Shown here in pieces: positions 44,977 to 53,911 of a stretch of DNA of 64,000 bases. The position numbers and the translations under genes were made by a program. The notes under the pieces are model-generated. The model was not told the DNA's origin, ran no database searches, and was given only the letters and a program-made list of their open reading frames with translations. The stretch comes from Flavobacteriales bacterium (GTDB taxonomy: Bacteria; Bacteroidota; Bacteroidia; Flavobacteriales_F; PHOS-HE28): assembly GCA_020852835.1 (NCBI GenBank), contig JADZAC010000039.1, forward strand, positions 114,623 through 178,622, given 5' to 3'. How positions within the stretch are numbered: the first letter of the stretch is position 1; each line of letters starts with the position of its first letter.

Positions 44977-46800
44977 TTACTTCAGCGCAATGCGCTGCGT
45001 GTTGGTGCGTGCCCCGTCGCTGACGCGTACGGTGTACATGCCAGCGGCGTTGCCGCTGAGGTCAAGCGTGGTGCGGGTGCCGTTGAAGCTGGCGGTTTGC
45101 ACCAGCTTGCCCAAGGCGTTGAACACCTCCACGTTCATCTTGCTTGGGTTTTCCACGCGGATCTCCACCGGGCCGTTGGTGGGGCTGGGGTACATGGTTA
45201 CACCGGTGAGCGTGGGTATTTCCTGCACGCCGATGGTGCTGCTGCTGCTCAGACGGATGGCCATGGCGTTTCCATTCCCGTAGATGAACTGGGCTTGGTC
45301 ATCGTTGGGGATCCAGAGCATACTGGCATCCGCGGGCTGTCCCACGGTGATGTCATCCAGTACGTACAGTGCATTGCCACCTTCCTCATAAACGCGGACG
45401 GCCACGAAGTAGGCATTGGGTGAAAGCGTGATGGGGTCGATGAAGGCCACGGAGGCGGACCCGTTGTCGATGTCATCCTGGGTGATCACGCGAATGTCGG
45501 ATTCCACCAAGGGGTTGGAGAGCAAGGTGCCCACATAGGCCTCGGAGGTGTCATACACGGCGGCAATGAAGTAGCTGCCCGGATCGGTGTTGTTCACGCT
45601 CAACAGGATCTCCACCCCGGTGAACGTCTCTTGGGTCGTTACCGTGTAGTAATTCAGGAAGCGCACATCCTGCGTGTTGTCCGTGAAGGACCCGGTTCCC
45701 ATGGTGGTCAGTAAAACAATGGAGTCCGGGTAGGCATTGATCCCATCCAAGGAGTACAGGTCGTCGGTCACTTCCAAGTAGCGGTACACGGTGTTATTGG
45801 CCATGTCCTCGTCGGAAGCGATGTCATCGCTGGACACCACGTAGGTGAAGGTGTACAGACCTACGGGGGCAGGGCTGGGGAACGTGATCGTTTCCTCGGT
45901 CACCACCGTGTCGTTGTGGTTCATGGTGCTCAGGTTCTCCGTGGCTGTGCCGATCGTGGCACCGCCGGGACCGGTCACCGTAGTGGTCAGGGTCACGTTG
46001 GTTTGTGCTTCGCTGCCGAAGTTCACCACTTGTGCGCCTACCGATACGCTGGTGGACATCTGGGAAACGGGGATACGTCCATATTCATAGCCGCCACCAA
46101 AAGGCACGGCGTAACCGCTTTCAGCGATCATCTCATAGGCCGGCAGGGTGGTCAGGCTCACATCGTCCACCATCCAAGAGTAATCGCAGCCACCTTGGTA
46201 GCGGAAGCGGATCCAAGCCGTTGCGGCACCGCCGATAGCGTCAGAAAGGTCCACGAACAACAGTTCGGGGTTGGGGCTGGCGGCGTTCACGGCCAAGGCG
46301 CTATTCACCTCAATGGTGGACCATGTGGTACCGTTGGTGCTTGTTTCCACATAGGTAAAGCCTTGGAAATTGCGGTAGTACTGCTCAAACTGGAGCACTA
46401 CGCCAGGGTAGGCGCTCAGGTTGATGGGGTTGGCGGTGGCCACCCAGGCATTTTGGCTGCCGCCGCAGAGCAGGTCCGAGTCAAAGAGCGCAAAGCCGTT
46501 GCTTGCGGAAGTTGATGCAATGGGTGGAATGGCAAAAGCTCCTGAAGGGGCGGTGGTGCCGATCACCCAGTTGTCGTTGTTCGGGTCGTTCTCATTGCCG
46601 ATGGACCAGTTGGAGGCTGTGGAGAAATCATCGGACCAGATCACCGCCCGGTCGAGGGATTGCACATGCCTGGGGTGATGCGCGGCTGGGGCAACAATCT
46701 TCTCCTTCAAATAACGGCTTTGGTTGCCAAGGAGGGTTTGGGCCATGGTTCCGCTGCCGCAAAAAGCAACAGCCAAGGCCGTGATGTAAAATTTGTTCAT
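44977..46800 (-). CDS. T9SS surface protein, paralogue 2
   Basis: A 607-residue exported protein with signal peptide MNKFYITALAVAFCGSGTMAQ. I chose the ATG at 46800; a TTG four codons earlier is less likely. The layout matches paralogue 1: a jelly-roll-like N-terminal half (WSDDFSTASNWSIGNENDPNND, then YQGGCDYSWMVDDVSLTTLP), a CARDB-like segment, a block around SDIRVITQDDIDNGSASVAFIDP, and a type A T9SS tail ending TQRIALK. The last 80 residues differ from paralogue 1 at only a few positions, far less than the N-terminal half. Each gene seems to have its own terminator, so they are probably separate units. Confidence 0.88.
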   Translation of the reverse strand: MNKFYITALAVAFCGSGTMAQTLLGNQSRYLKEKIVAPAAHHPRHVQSLDRAVIWSDDFSTASNWSIGNENDPNNDNWVIGTTAPSGAFAIPPIASTSASNGFALFDSDLLCGGSQNAWVATANPINLSAYPGVVLQFEQYYRNFQGFTYVETSTNGTTWSTIEVNSALAVNAASPNPELLFVDLSDAIGGAATAWIRFRYQGGCDYSWMVDDVSLTTLPAYEMIAESGYAVPFGGGYEYGRIPVSQMSTSVSVGAQVVNFGSEAQTNVTLTTTVTGPGGATIGTATENLSTMNHNDTVVTEETITFPSPAPVGLYTFTYVVSSDDIASDEDMANNTVYRYLEVTDDLYSLDGINAYPDSIVLLTTMGTGSFTDNTQDVRFLNYYTVTTQETFTGVEILLSVNNTDPGSYFIAAVYDTSEAYVGTLLSNPLVESDIRVITQDDIDNGSASVAFIDPITLSPNAYFVAVRVYEEGGNALYVLDDITVGQPADASMLWIPNDDQAQFIYGNGNAMAIRLSSSSTIGVQEIPTLTGVTMYPSPTNGPVEIRVENPSKMNVEVFNALGKLVQTASFNGTRTTLDLSGNAAGMYTVRVSDGARTNTQRIALK

Positions 46801-47113
46801 GGTCTTCAGCAACTATGGGTTGAGGGTTAGTACGCGTACAAAGTTAACGATCGGTGGCAAACGTTCACGCAGGTGGGCCAGTGGTGTTCCAGCCTGCCGC
46901 GCCCCTTTGGCGTGGTATGGAAGGGTATCGGGCCGTGGTCGGAGGGCTTATGGCCTCCGATGAACGATCCATGGCTTGGTGTAGCCGATCGCATCCCTCC
47001 AGGGTGAATGCGTTGTTGAAACCAGGGCAGGTATGCCCGGCCGAACGAAGAGGCCAGTTGGAACAGGCGGGGGCATCTTCGGGAGAACCGTCAGGCGCAC
47101 CGGGGCACGCGCA
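46801..47113. other. 313-bp gene-free stretch
   Basis: It contains the promoter of the minus-strand gene at 46800 (-7 box at 46839-46846) and the region downstream of the flippase-like gene, which ends at 47114. Open frames here have no convincing start or family features. I see no further gene, repeat or RNA. Confidence 0.5.
46839..46846 (-). promoter_or_regulatory. -7 box for T9SS paralogue 2
   Basis: TAACTTTG on the minus strand, exact TAnnTTTG match, 38 nt before the start codon at 46800. Confidence 0.5.
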
Positions 47114-48223
47114 TCAGGAACCTTCGCCGGTTCCGTGGTCGCCTGCCGGTCGGCGTTCCGTGTGCACCAAGGGCACGATCACATTGCGGCGCACCCAGCG
47201 CGGCAGAATGATGGCGCCGATCAGGATGTACGGGTAATAGCTCACCAAGCGCCACAGCAGGGCAATGGCGGGGGCTAGCCCGGGAGCCACGTACATGCCC
47301 AGGAAGTCGTTGAAGATGAATTCGGCCAGGCCGCTGCCGCCGGGGGTGGGACTGAGCAGCACGATGATGCCCATGACCACCTGCTTGGCGTATACCACCA
47401 GGTCGCTGAAGGCGAAGCCGTGGGGAAAGGCGTGGAGGATGCAGTTCACGATGCTGTAACGGGCGGTCCAACTGGCGAAGGTGGTGAGCAGCGCGGGCCA
47501 CCAGTAGCTCCAGCCTTGGTGCTTGAGGCCCTTGGCGGCCACGATGAGCTGGTCGCCGGTGGTCACGGCGGAACGGCGCCAGCGGCGCAGCAGCGGCGCG
47601 GAGAACAGGCCCACCAGTGCCCGTTTCACGAACACGGGGTTCACGAACAGGGCATAGGCCACGAAGAGCTTGTAGGCCAGGATGATGAAATATACCGTCC
47701 AGAAGGCCACGAAGATGCTTTTGCCCAGGAAGGTGCCGTTGAACTCCGAGCCTTGGAAGAGGGCGTCGTGGCCTGCGAGCACATACACCAACGGTGCCAT
47801 CACCGCCAGGAAGATGCCGTCCAGGAAGGAGGTGAAGGTGATCACGGTGATGCTGGTGCCGGTGTCGATGCCTTCCCGGGAAAGGAACCAGATGGCGAAG
47901 AGGAACCCGCCGCCGATCATGCCCGGGGCCAGGGCGCTGGCGAATTCCCAGAGCATGATCACGATGAACGCGCGCCACCAGGTGAGCTTCCTGCCGGTAA
48001 GGTGGCGGATGCGCACCATGTACATCCAGTCGCGCACCACCAGGCTGCCCAAGGCCAGCAGCATCCAAAAGGAGGTGCTCCAGGTCCATTGTACGGCCTC
48101 CAGCGCGCCCAAGTCGGCGGTTTGCCAAATGAGCAGCGCGGTGATGCCCAGGCCGATCACCACGGGCAGCAGCATTTTGCCCGCACTGAAGTTCTTGAGG
48201 ATGTCCACCTCGTTGTTCACCAT
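47114..48223 (-). CDS. Flippase-like integral membrane protein (LPG synthase TM type)
   Basis: A 369-residue polytopic protein with about eight membrane segments. ALAPGMIGGGFLFAIWFLSREG (about 96-117) and LLSPTPGGSGLAEFIFNDFLG (about 290-310) are the two conserved loops of the lysylphosphatidylglycerol-synthase transmembrane / UPF0104 family; the second is its PGGxG signature. It has no aminoacyl-transfer domain, so lipid or polyprenyl-phosphate movement is likelier than MprF activity (inference). It is a different subfamily from the protein at 33701. It lies 77 nt downstream of the bifunctional nuclease gene on the same strand. Confidence 0.85.
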   Translation of the reverse strand: MVNNEVDILKNFSAGKMLLPVVIGLGITALLIWQTADLGALEAVQWTWSTSFWMLLALGSLVVRDWMYMVRIRHLTGRKLTWWRAFIVIMLWEFASALAPGMIGGGFLFAIWFLSREGIDTGTSITVITFTSFLDGIFLAVMAPLVYVLAGHDALFQGSEFNGTFLGKSIFVAFWTVYFIILAYKLFVAYALFVNPVFVKRALVGLFSAPLLRRWRRSAVTTGDQLIVAAKGLKHQGWSYWWPALLTTFASWTARYSIVNCILHAFPHGFAFSDLVVYAKQVVMGIIVLLSPTPGGSGLAEFIFNDFLGMYVAPGLAPAIALLWRLVSYYPYILIGAIILPRWVRRNVIVPLVHTERRPAGDHGTGEGS

Positions 48224-48300
48224 GGCGCTGCGCTGTTGCCGATCGGGTGGAAGGCCTGGGCGTTCATGGTGATCAGCGCGCCGAAGATCGCGGATGCCGT

Positions 48301-48888
48301 TCAGTTGGTGCCCTCGCGGCGCTTGAGTTCGTCGCGCAGTTTGGTGGCCCCTTCATAATCCTCGGCTTCGAGCGCTTCCTTGAGCAACTGCCGCAATTCC
48401 TCCGGGCTGGCCTTGCGGAGGTCTTTCTTTTGCGGGGTATCCTCGGGCGGGGCCTGTTGCGCCTGTTCCTCTTCCCCTTCCTCCATCTTCAGGCCGGCGG
48501 CCGCCAGAATGAACTCATAGGTATGGATGGGACAGTTGAAGCGCAAGGCCAGGGCGATGGCATCGCTGCTGCGGGCGTCCACTTCCACGGTGCGCCCGCT
48601 CTGCTGCAGCACGAGCTTGGCGTGGAAGATGCCCTCCACCAGGTCGTTGATCACCACTTCCTGCAGCCCGATGGTGAATTCATCGCAGAAATTCTTGAAC
48701 AGGTCGTGGGTGAGCGGCCGTGCCGGGCGGATGTTCTCCACTTGGATGGCAATGGCTTGGGCTTCCACCCCGCCGATGATGATCGGCAGCCGCCGGTCGC
48801 CATGTTTTTCCGCCAGGATAAGCGCGTAGGCTCCGGCGTGGGTGTGGCTGTACGTGATGCGGAGGAACTTCAGCTCGACCTTTTCCAT
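48301..48888 (-). CDS. Bifunctional nuclease family protein with UVR motif
   Basis: A 195-residue protein. Residues of about 1-140 are a DUF151/bifunctional nuclease domain (YALILAEKHGDRRLPIIIGGVEAQAIAI, then SSDAIALALRFNCPIHTYEFIL). After a Glu/Gln-rich linker, the last 40 residues hold a UvrB/UvrC-type motif (LRQLLKEALEAEDYEGATKLRDEL). This combination is standard in Bacteroidota. I chose the ATG at 48888; the frame continues upstream without family features. A -7-like box lies upstream. The activity in this phylum is not established. Confidence 0.9.
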   Translation of the reverse strand: MEKVELKFLRITYSHTHAGAYALILAEKHGDRRLPIIIGGVEAQAIAIQVENIRPARPLTHDLFKNFCDEFTIGLQEVVINDLVEGIFHAKLVLQQSGRTVEVDARSSDAIALALRFNCPIHTYEFILAAAGLKMEEGEEEQAQQAPPEDTPQKKDLRKASPEELRQLLKEALEAEDYEGATKLRDELKRREGTN

Positions 48889-48907
48889 GGCGTTGGTGGC
48901 GGGGCGG

Positions 48908-48915
48908 TGAAGGTA
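48908..48915 (-). promoter_or_regulatory. -7 box for the bifunctional nuclease gene
   Basis: TACCTTCA on the minus strand, near TAnnTTTG, 19 nt before the start codon at 48888. Confidence 0.35.
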
Positions 48916-48997
48916 AGGGGTGCGGCGTTGGCGGCGATGCTTGGCGGTTGTCCGTTTGCGGCCGGGTGTTGTTCCATCACATCCCGCCATGCGGCTT

Positions 48998-49054
48998 GAA
49001 CATGCGCAACCACCGCATGTTCCGGTGCATCCGTTGCAGAGCAAACGGGTGCAC
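48998..49054 (-). terminator. Two small hairpins after etfA
   Basis: GAACATGCG (48998-49006) pairs with CGCATGTTC (49014-49022). A second, imperfect stem (TGCATCCGTTGC against GCAAACGGGTGCA) follows at about 49026-49053. They lie in the 211-bp gap just beyond the etfA stop at 49100. Confidence 0.4.
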
Positions 49055-49099
49055 GCAATGGGTGCGGCAACCGCTCCCCTGGCGACCAACAAGCGGCAA

Positions 49100-50047
49100 C
49101 TACTTCTCCGCGTTCAGTTTCTTCGCGGCCTCGATCAACTTGGGCAGCACTTGGAAGGCGTCGCCCACGATGCCGTAGTCGGCCGCCTTGAAGAAAGGAG
49201 CTTCGGGATCGTTGTTGATCACGCAGATCACCTTGCTGCCGTTCACCCCGGCCAAGTGCTGGATGGCGCCGCTGATGCCGATGGCGATGTAGAGGTTGGG
49301 CCGGATGGCGAGGCCGGTTTGCCCCACATGTTCATGGTGCGGGCGCCAGTCCATGTCCGACACGGGCCGGCTGCAGGCGGTGGCGGCGTGGAGTTCCTTG
49401 GCCAATTCCTCCACCAGGCCCCAATTCTCAGGGCCTTTCATGCCGCGGCCCGCGCTCACCACGATCTCGGCCTCGGGCAGGGGGATGCCTTCGCCGGCCT
49501 TGCGCACTTCTTTCACCGTGACCTTGGCCGTTCCGGTGTCGCCGGTGAATTCCTCCACGGTGGCAGTTCCTTGGGCGGCCTCCACGGGAATGCTGTTGGG
49601 CAACAGGCTCACCACCTTCACCGGGGTTTTCAATTCCACCCAGGCCTGGGCCTTTCCGCTGAACACGTTGCGCTTGATGTGGCCCTGTTCGTTGGGCAAC
49701 GTGGTGGCACCGGCCACCTCGCCGGCCTTCAGGCGGGCAGCCACGCGGGGGGCAACGGCCTTGCCGGTGTCGTCATGGCTGCAGATCACCCATTTGGCAC
49801 CCTCCTTGGCGGCCACATCGGCCACAAAGCGGGCCAGCTGCTGGTTATCAGCATCGCCGATGTTGCGGGCCACCGTCACCTTGTTGGCATCCAGCGCGGC
49901 CAAGCGGTCGGCCGGGGCATCACCGAAGGTCGCCAGGGTCAGGGTGGTGCCTTCCTTGTTGGCCAGTTTGCGGCCGTAGGTCAATGTTTCCAATGCGCTC
50001 TTGGCCACTTTTGCGCCGCGGGTGTCGGCGAATACGATCACGCTCAT
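49100..50047 (-). CDS. etfA: Electron transfer flavoprotein alpha subunit
   Basis: The FAD-binding subunit of ETF, which takes electrons from acyl-CoA and other dehydrogenases. The 315-residue protein has the C-terminal FAD domain with VVSAGRGMKGPENW (about 194-207), ACSRPVSDMDWRPHHEHVGQTGLAIRPNLYIAIGISGAIQHLAG (arginine and GQTG segments contacting FAD) and VICVINNDPEAPFFKAADYGIVGD. Length is normal. It follows etfB with a 52-nt gap on the same strand, so the subunits are co-expressed. Confidence 0.97.
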   Translation of the reverse strand: MSVIVFADTRGAKVAKSALETLTYGRKLANKEGTTLTLATFGDAPADRLAALDANKVTVARNIGDADNQQLARFVADVAAKEGAKWVICSHDDTGKAVAPRVAARLKAGEVAGATTLPNEQGHIKRNVFSGKAQAWVELKTPVKVVSLLPNSIPVEAAQGTATVEEFTGDTGTAKVTVKEVRKAGEGIPLPEAEIVVSAGRGMKGPENWGLVEELAKELHAATACSRPVSDMDWRPHHEHVGQTGLAIRPNLYIAIGISGAIQHLAGVNGSKVICVINNDPEAPFFKAADYGIVGDAFQVLPKLIEAAKKLNAEK

Positions 50048-50099
50048 GTTTCTTGCTGTTTGTGTGCGTCGATCCGGTGGATCGGCGGTACAGTGGGTA

Positions 50100-50840
50100 T
50101 TAGATCACTTTGGCTTCCGTGTGCAGCAGCTCGATCAGCTTGCCGGCCTCCTCGGCCGGGATCAATTTCACGGCCTGCTTGGGCGGGGGCAGCTCGAACT
50201 TCACCGAGGTGCTCAGCGCTTCACTGGCCACGGCCGGCACCACCTGCAAGGGTTTGGTGCGCGCCGCCATGATGCCGCGCATGTTGGGGATCCGCTGTTC
50301 GGCCATGCCCTTGGCACAGCTCACCACCAGGGGCAGGGCGCATTCCACCACCTCCACGTCGCCGCGCACGTCGCGTTCTGCGGTGGCTTTCCCGCCGGCC
50401 ACGTCCAGCTTGGCCGCCAAGGAGATGAAGGGCAGCTCCAGCAGTTCGGCCACCATGGGGCCCACCTGGCTGCCGTTGTGGTCGATGGTTTCCTTGCCGG
50501 CCAGCACCAGGTCGAAACCTTTGTCTTTGGCGTAGGCGGCCACTTGCACGGCCACATCGTGCCCATCCTTGGGTTCGGCATCCACGCGTACCGCATCATC
50601 GGCACCGATGGCCAGGGCCTTGCGGATGGTGGGCTCGGTGGCCGCGCCACCCACGGTGATGGTGGTCACGCTGCCGCCTTGGGCCTCCTTGAGCTCCAGG
50701 GCGCGTACCAAGGCGTACCATTCGTCGTAGGGGTTCACGATGAACTGCACGCCATTGGCGTCATACGCCGTGTTGTCGTTGGTAAAGGCGATGCGGGCCG
50801 TGGTGTCCGGCACATGGGAGATGAGCACAAGGATCTTCAT
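50100..50840 (-). CDS. etfB: Electron transfer flavoprotein beta subunit
   Basis: The 246-residue partner of EtfA. The N-terminal KILVLISHVPDTTARIAF, then FIVNPYDEWYALVRALELKE, and the family signature around VEVVECALPLVVSCAKGMAEQRIPNMRGIMAARTKPL (about 163-200) are all present. In human and Paracoccus ETF this subunit binds AMP. I chose the ATG at 50840, the start of the conserved fold; the frame is open further upstream but has no homology features. A -7 box lies just upstream, so etfB-etfA forms a unit. Confidence 0.96.
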   Translation of the reverse strand: MKILVLISHVPDTTARIAFTNDNTAYDANGVQFIVNPYDEWYALVRALELKEAQGGSVTTITVGGAATEPTIRKALAIGADDAVRVDAEPKDGHDVAVQVAAYAKDKGFDLVLAGKETIDHNGSQVGPMVAELLELPFISLAAKLDVAGGKATAERDVRGDVEVVECALPLVVSCAKGMAEQRIPNMRGIMAARTKPLQVVPAVASEALSTSVKFELPPPKQAVKLIPAEEAGKLIELLHTEAKVI

Positions 50841-50864
50841 GGATGCGGGATCGGTATGGGGCGG

Positions 50865-50872
50865 CAAACTTA
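50865..50872 (-). promoter_or_regulatory. -7 box of etfBA promoter
   Basis: TAAGTTTG on the minus strand, exact TAnnTTTG match, 24 nt before the etfB ATG. Confidence 0.5.
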
Positions 50873-50932
50873 AACACTGCCGCCATGCCGGAGCCTGGTT
50901 GCCCGAACCTGTACGCTTCGGTGACAAGGAGC

Positions 50933-50964
50933 GGGAAAGCCCCGCGCTACCGCAGGGCTTTCCC
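50933..50964. terminator. Hairpin between etfBA and the delta-60 gene
   Basis: GGGAAAGCCC (50933-50942) pairs exactly with GGGCTTTCCC (50955-50964), with a 12-nt loop. It lies 24 nt past the stop of the minus-strand gene ending at 50989. Confidence 0.65.
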
Positions 50965-50988
50965 TTGTTCGTTCCGGTAAAAGTTGCC

Positions 50989-53592
50989 TCACTCGCTTAC
51001 GACCAAGCGCGTGCTGTGCACCTGCTCCCCGGCGATCACCTGCACGAGGTAAATGCCCTGTGCCAATGCACCCACCTCCAACTTGCAATTCATGTGGCCC
51101 CCCGTCACCGGTAGCACCGTCGCCATGGCTTGGCGGCCCGTGGCGTCGTATAGCTCCACTTGCACATTCTGCATGAATGCGCCCAAACCGCTCAGGGTGA
51201 GTTGCACTTGGTCGCCATAGCTCGGGTTAGGCCAAGTGCTGATCGCCGAGCCTGATGCATCGGGGGGCGAAACCGGGTTGATGGAAACGGTTGCGTCATC
51301 GGATAAGGCCCGCGCAATGTTGTTCCGGCCAACTCCGTGGTAGTTATGGAAACCCCCACCGATCAAGATCCTTCCATCGGGTTGAAGGTCTAATGCCTCG
51401 ACGCTCGGATAGGCCGCATCCACGCCCGGCCCGGGATCAAAATCGAGGTCAATGATGCCATCGCCGTTTATCCGCACGATCCCCCTGCGCGGCATCCCTT
51501 GATATTGCTCAAACGGTCCACCGATCAAGATCTTGCCATCCGGTTGAACGGCTATGGCATTGACAATCTCATACCCACCGGAGATGCCGGTCCCGGGATT
51601 GAAGGTGGCATCCAGGCCGCCATCGCTTTCTACCCGTGCGATGCCGTGCCTCGGGGTTCCGTTGTACTGGGTAAACTGGCCGCCGATCAACATGGTCCCG
51701 ACCAAGGGCTGAAGGACAATGGCCTCTACCGGGTCATTTGGACCCGTTCCGGGTTCGAAATCCGGGTCCAAGCTGCCATCGCTGTTGATGCGTGCGAAGT
51801 TCTTCATAGCCGTTCCGTCGTAGGTGATGAAATCCCCCCCGATCAGGATCTTTCCATCGGGTTGAAGGGCAATGGCCCGAACGCCGTAGTAGGGTGAATT
51901 TGTACCGGACCCTGGATCGAAGCTGGCATCCAAGCTACCATCGCTGTTGAGCCGTGCGAGTTGCTGGCGTGGCGTCCCATTATAGGAGGTGAACGCCCCG
52001 CCGATCAGGACTTTGCCATCAGGCTGCACAGTGATGGCCTTGACGTAGACATTGAAAAGGCTATCCAACCCCGTCCCGGGGTCAAAGCTGAGGTCCAAGC
52101 TGCCATCACCGTTCACCCGTGCGATGCCGTTCCTCGGCATCCCATCGAAGGTCTCGAATTGTCCACCGACCAAGATCTTTCCATCGGGTTGAACGGCCAT
52201 CGCCATGATCTGGGTGAATATGCCGCCTGGTCCTGGCCCTGGATCAAAACCGGGGTCCAAGCTGCCATCGCTGTTCAACCGGGCGATGTTCCTCCTTGGG
52301 GTTCCGTTGTATCCGATGAACCCTCCTGCGATCAGGATCTTGCCATCGGGCTGTATGCCCATGGCTTGGATTTCTCCGCTTGCACCTAATTGGGGGTTGA
52401 AATCACTAACGAACTCGCCGAGGCTATCCAGCTTGATGAAGTTCTCCGGGGTCAGCACATCATCATAAGAATAGAACTGCCCCCCTATGAGCAAATCCCC
52501 ATTAGGCTGCAGGGCAATGGCAGATACGAAATCCGTGGAAGAGGGGTCGGCAGTATTGTTGAATCCGGCATCCAAACTGCCGTCGCTGTTGAGCCGTTGA
52601 ATGATATTGTTGTCTCCAATGATAAGGTCCATGCCTCCGATCAACACCTTCCCATCAGGCTGGAGGGCAATGGTATTGATCCGGAACGGTGAAGGAGGAT
52701 CATAGTTGAAGCCAAAGTCCAAGCTGCCATCCACATTCAGCCGAAGCAGTGTTTTGCTAAATCCCCCGATCAAGTACGAACTCCCCCCGACCAGGATCTT
52801 CCCATCGGGTTGAAGGGATAGTGCATTGGCATGGTTGAGGGCAATGGGATCATACCCAAGGTCCAAGCTTCCGTCGCTGTTGAGCCGCGCTGTCCCGTTC
52901 CGCACCGTTCCGTCGTAGGAGTCGAACTCCCCGCCGATCACGATCTTCCCATCAGGCTGAAGGACCATTGCCAGGATTGAAACCCCGGGGTTGTTTCCAA
53001 CACCTGCTCCGGAGTTGAAGCTGGTATCCAGGCTTCCATCGTTGTTGAGCCGGGCGATGGAGTTGCACGGCGTTCCATTGTAAAAGTTGAAGCCGCCCGC
53101 GATCAGGATCTTCCCATCGGGTTGAAGAGCCATGGAGCTAATGCCGCTTCCTGTCGTTGCACCCGTTCCAAAGCCGAAGGTGGTATCCAAGCTGCCATCG
53201 CTATGGAGCCGTGCCAATCCGGCCCAATAGGTGAATGGTGGCAAATACTGTGAATAGAGATCCCCGGAGATCAGGATCCGACCATCCGGCTGAACGATGA
53301 CATTCTCGATGATTGAAAATGATCCGATCTCGGGAATGAAGCCCATGTCCATGGCACCACTGGCAAACACTCGTGTCAGGCCAGGGCATACGATCCCGTT
53401 GTATGCATTGAACTGACCGCCAATCAACGTTTTTCCATCAGGGTATTGGGCCATGCTGTTTACCACGATGCCGTCGGCACCCGCTCCGTTCCCCAGCTCT
53501 ACCGGGTTGAATGTGGGATCGTTGGCGCCGGCCTGTCCCAAAGCCGTGGTGGCCGTGAGCAGCAAGGCTGGCAACATCAGTTTGCTTGCCAT
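50989..53592 (-). CDS. Delta-60 repeat surface protein with T9SS sorting domain
   Basis: An 867-residue exported protein; signal peptide MASKLMLPALLLTATTALGQ starts at the ATG at 53592. The body is about 13 repeats of some 55 residues of the delta-60 type: 'IALQPDGKILIGG.F..YNGTPR..IARLNSDGSLD..F.PG'. It probably forms one or two beta-propellers. One unit is degenerate (KLDSLGEFVSDF). The tail (WPNPSYGDQVQLTLSG, then VELYDATGRQAM, then LAQGIYLVQVIAG) is a type A T9SS domain. Near-identical repeats at DNA level make this gene prone to copy-number change and to assembly collapse. The ligand is unknown. Confidence 0.9.
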   Translation of the reverse strand: MASKLMLPALLLTATTALGQAGANDPTFNPVELGNGAGADGIVVNSMAQYPDGKTLIGGQFNAYNGIVCPGLTRVFASGAMDMGFIPEIGSFSIIENVIVQPDGRILISGDLYSQYLPPFTYWAGLARLHSDGSLDTTFGFGTGATTGSGISSMALQPDGKILIAGGFNFYNGTPCNSIARLNNDGSLDTSFNSGAGVGNNPGVSILAMVLQPDGKIVIGGEFDSYDGTVRNGTARLNSDGSLDLGYDPIALNHANALSLQPDGKILVGGSSYLIGGFSKTLLRLNVDGSLDFGFNYDPPSPFRINTIALQPDGKVLIGGMDLIIGDNNIIQRLNSDGSLDAGFNNTADPSSTDFVSAIALQPNGDLLIGGQFYSYDDVLTPENFIKLDSLGEFVSDFNPQLGASGEIQAMGIQPDGKILIAGGFIGYNGTPRRNIARLNSDGSLDPGFDPGPGPGGIFTQIMAMAVQPDGKILVGGQFETFDGMPRNGIARVNGDGSLDLSFDPGTGLDSLFNVYVKAITVQPDGKVLIGGAFTSYNGTPRQQLARLNSDGSLDASFDPGSGTNSPYYGVRAIALQPDGKILIGGDFITYDGTAMKNFARINSDGSLDPDFEPGTGPNDPVEAIVLQPLVGTMLIGGQFTQYNGTPRHGIARVESDGGLDATFNPGTGISGGYEIVNAIAVQPDGKILIGGPFEQYQGMPRRGIVRINGDGIIDLDFDPGPGVDAAYPSVEALDLQPDGRILIGGGFHNYHGVGRNNIARALSDDATVSINPVSPPDASGSAISTWPNPSYGDQVQLTLSGLGAFMQNVQVELYDATGRQAMATVLPVTGGHMNCKLEVGALAQGIYLVQVIAGEQVHSTRLVVSE

Positions 53593-53911
53593 TTGGATCG
53601 GGGTTTTTGATGACACTGCTCGTTGTGTGAACTCATCGAAGATACCGTTCTCATCAAAAGCATGCCTCGATATTTCACCCCCGCAGGGACGGAGTAATGG
53701 CGTGGAGTCTGCGAACAATGCCTTCTCCCGTTCGCCGGACGTCCTTTTGATCCACTTCACTGGCATGGCCACCATGCATGTGCCGCGAGGAGATTTCCCG
53801 GAAAGCCCGGCGATCACGCACTTCCTGGCCTCGGCGTTTGCATTCGGCGGCTATCGAATTTCCGCCGGGATGGGCTACTTTCACCAGATCTAAACCAATA
53901 TGCACGAGAGC
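53593..53911. other. 319-bp divergent intergenic region
   Basis: It holds a minus-strand -7-like box (TATCTTCG, 53644-53637) for the delta-60 gene and a weak plus-strand box (TACTTTCA, 53876-53883) for the LamG gene. Several short frames cross it on both strands without signal peptides or recognisable domains. I see no further gene. Confidence 0.45.
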
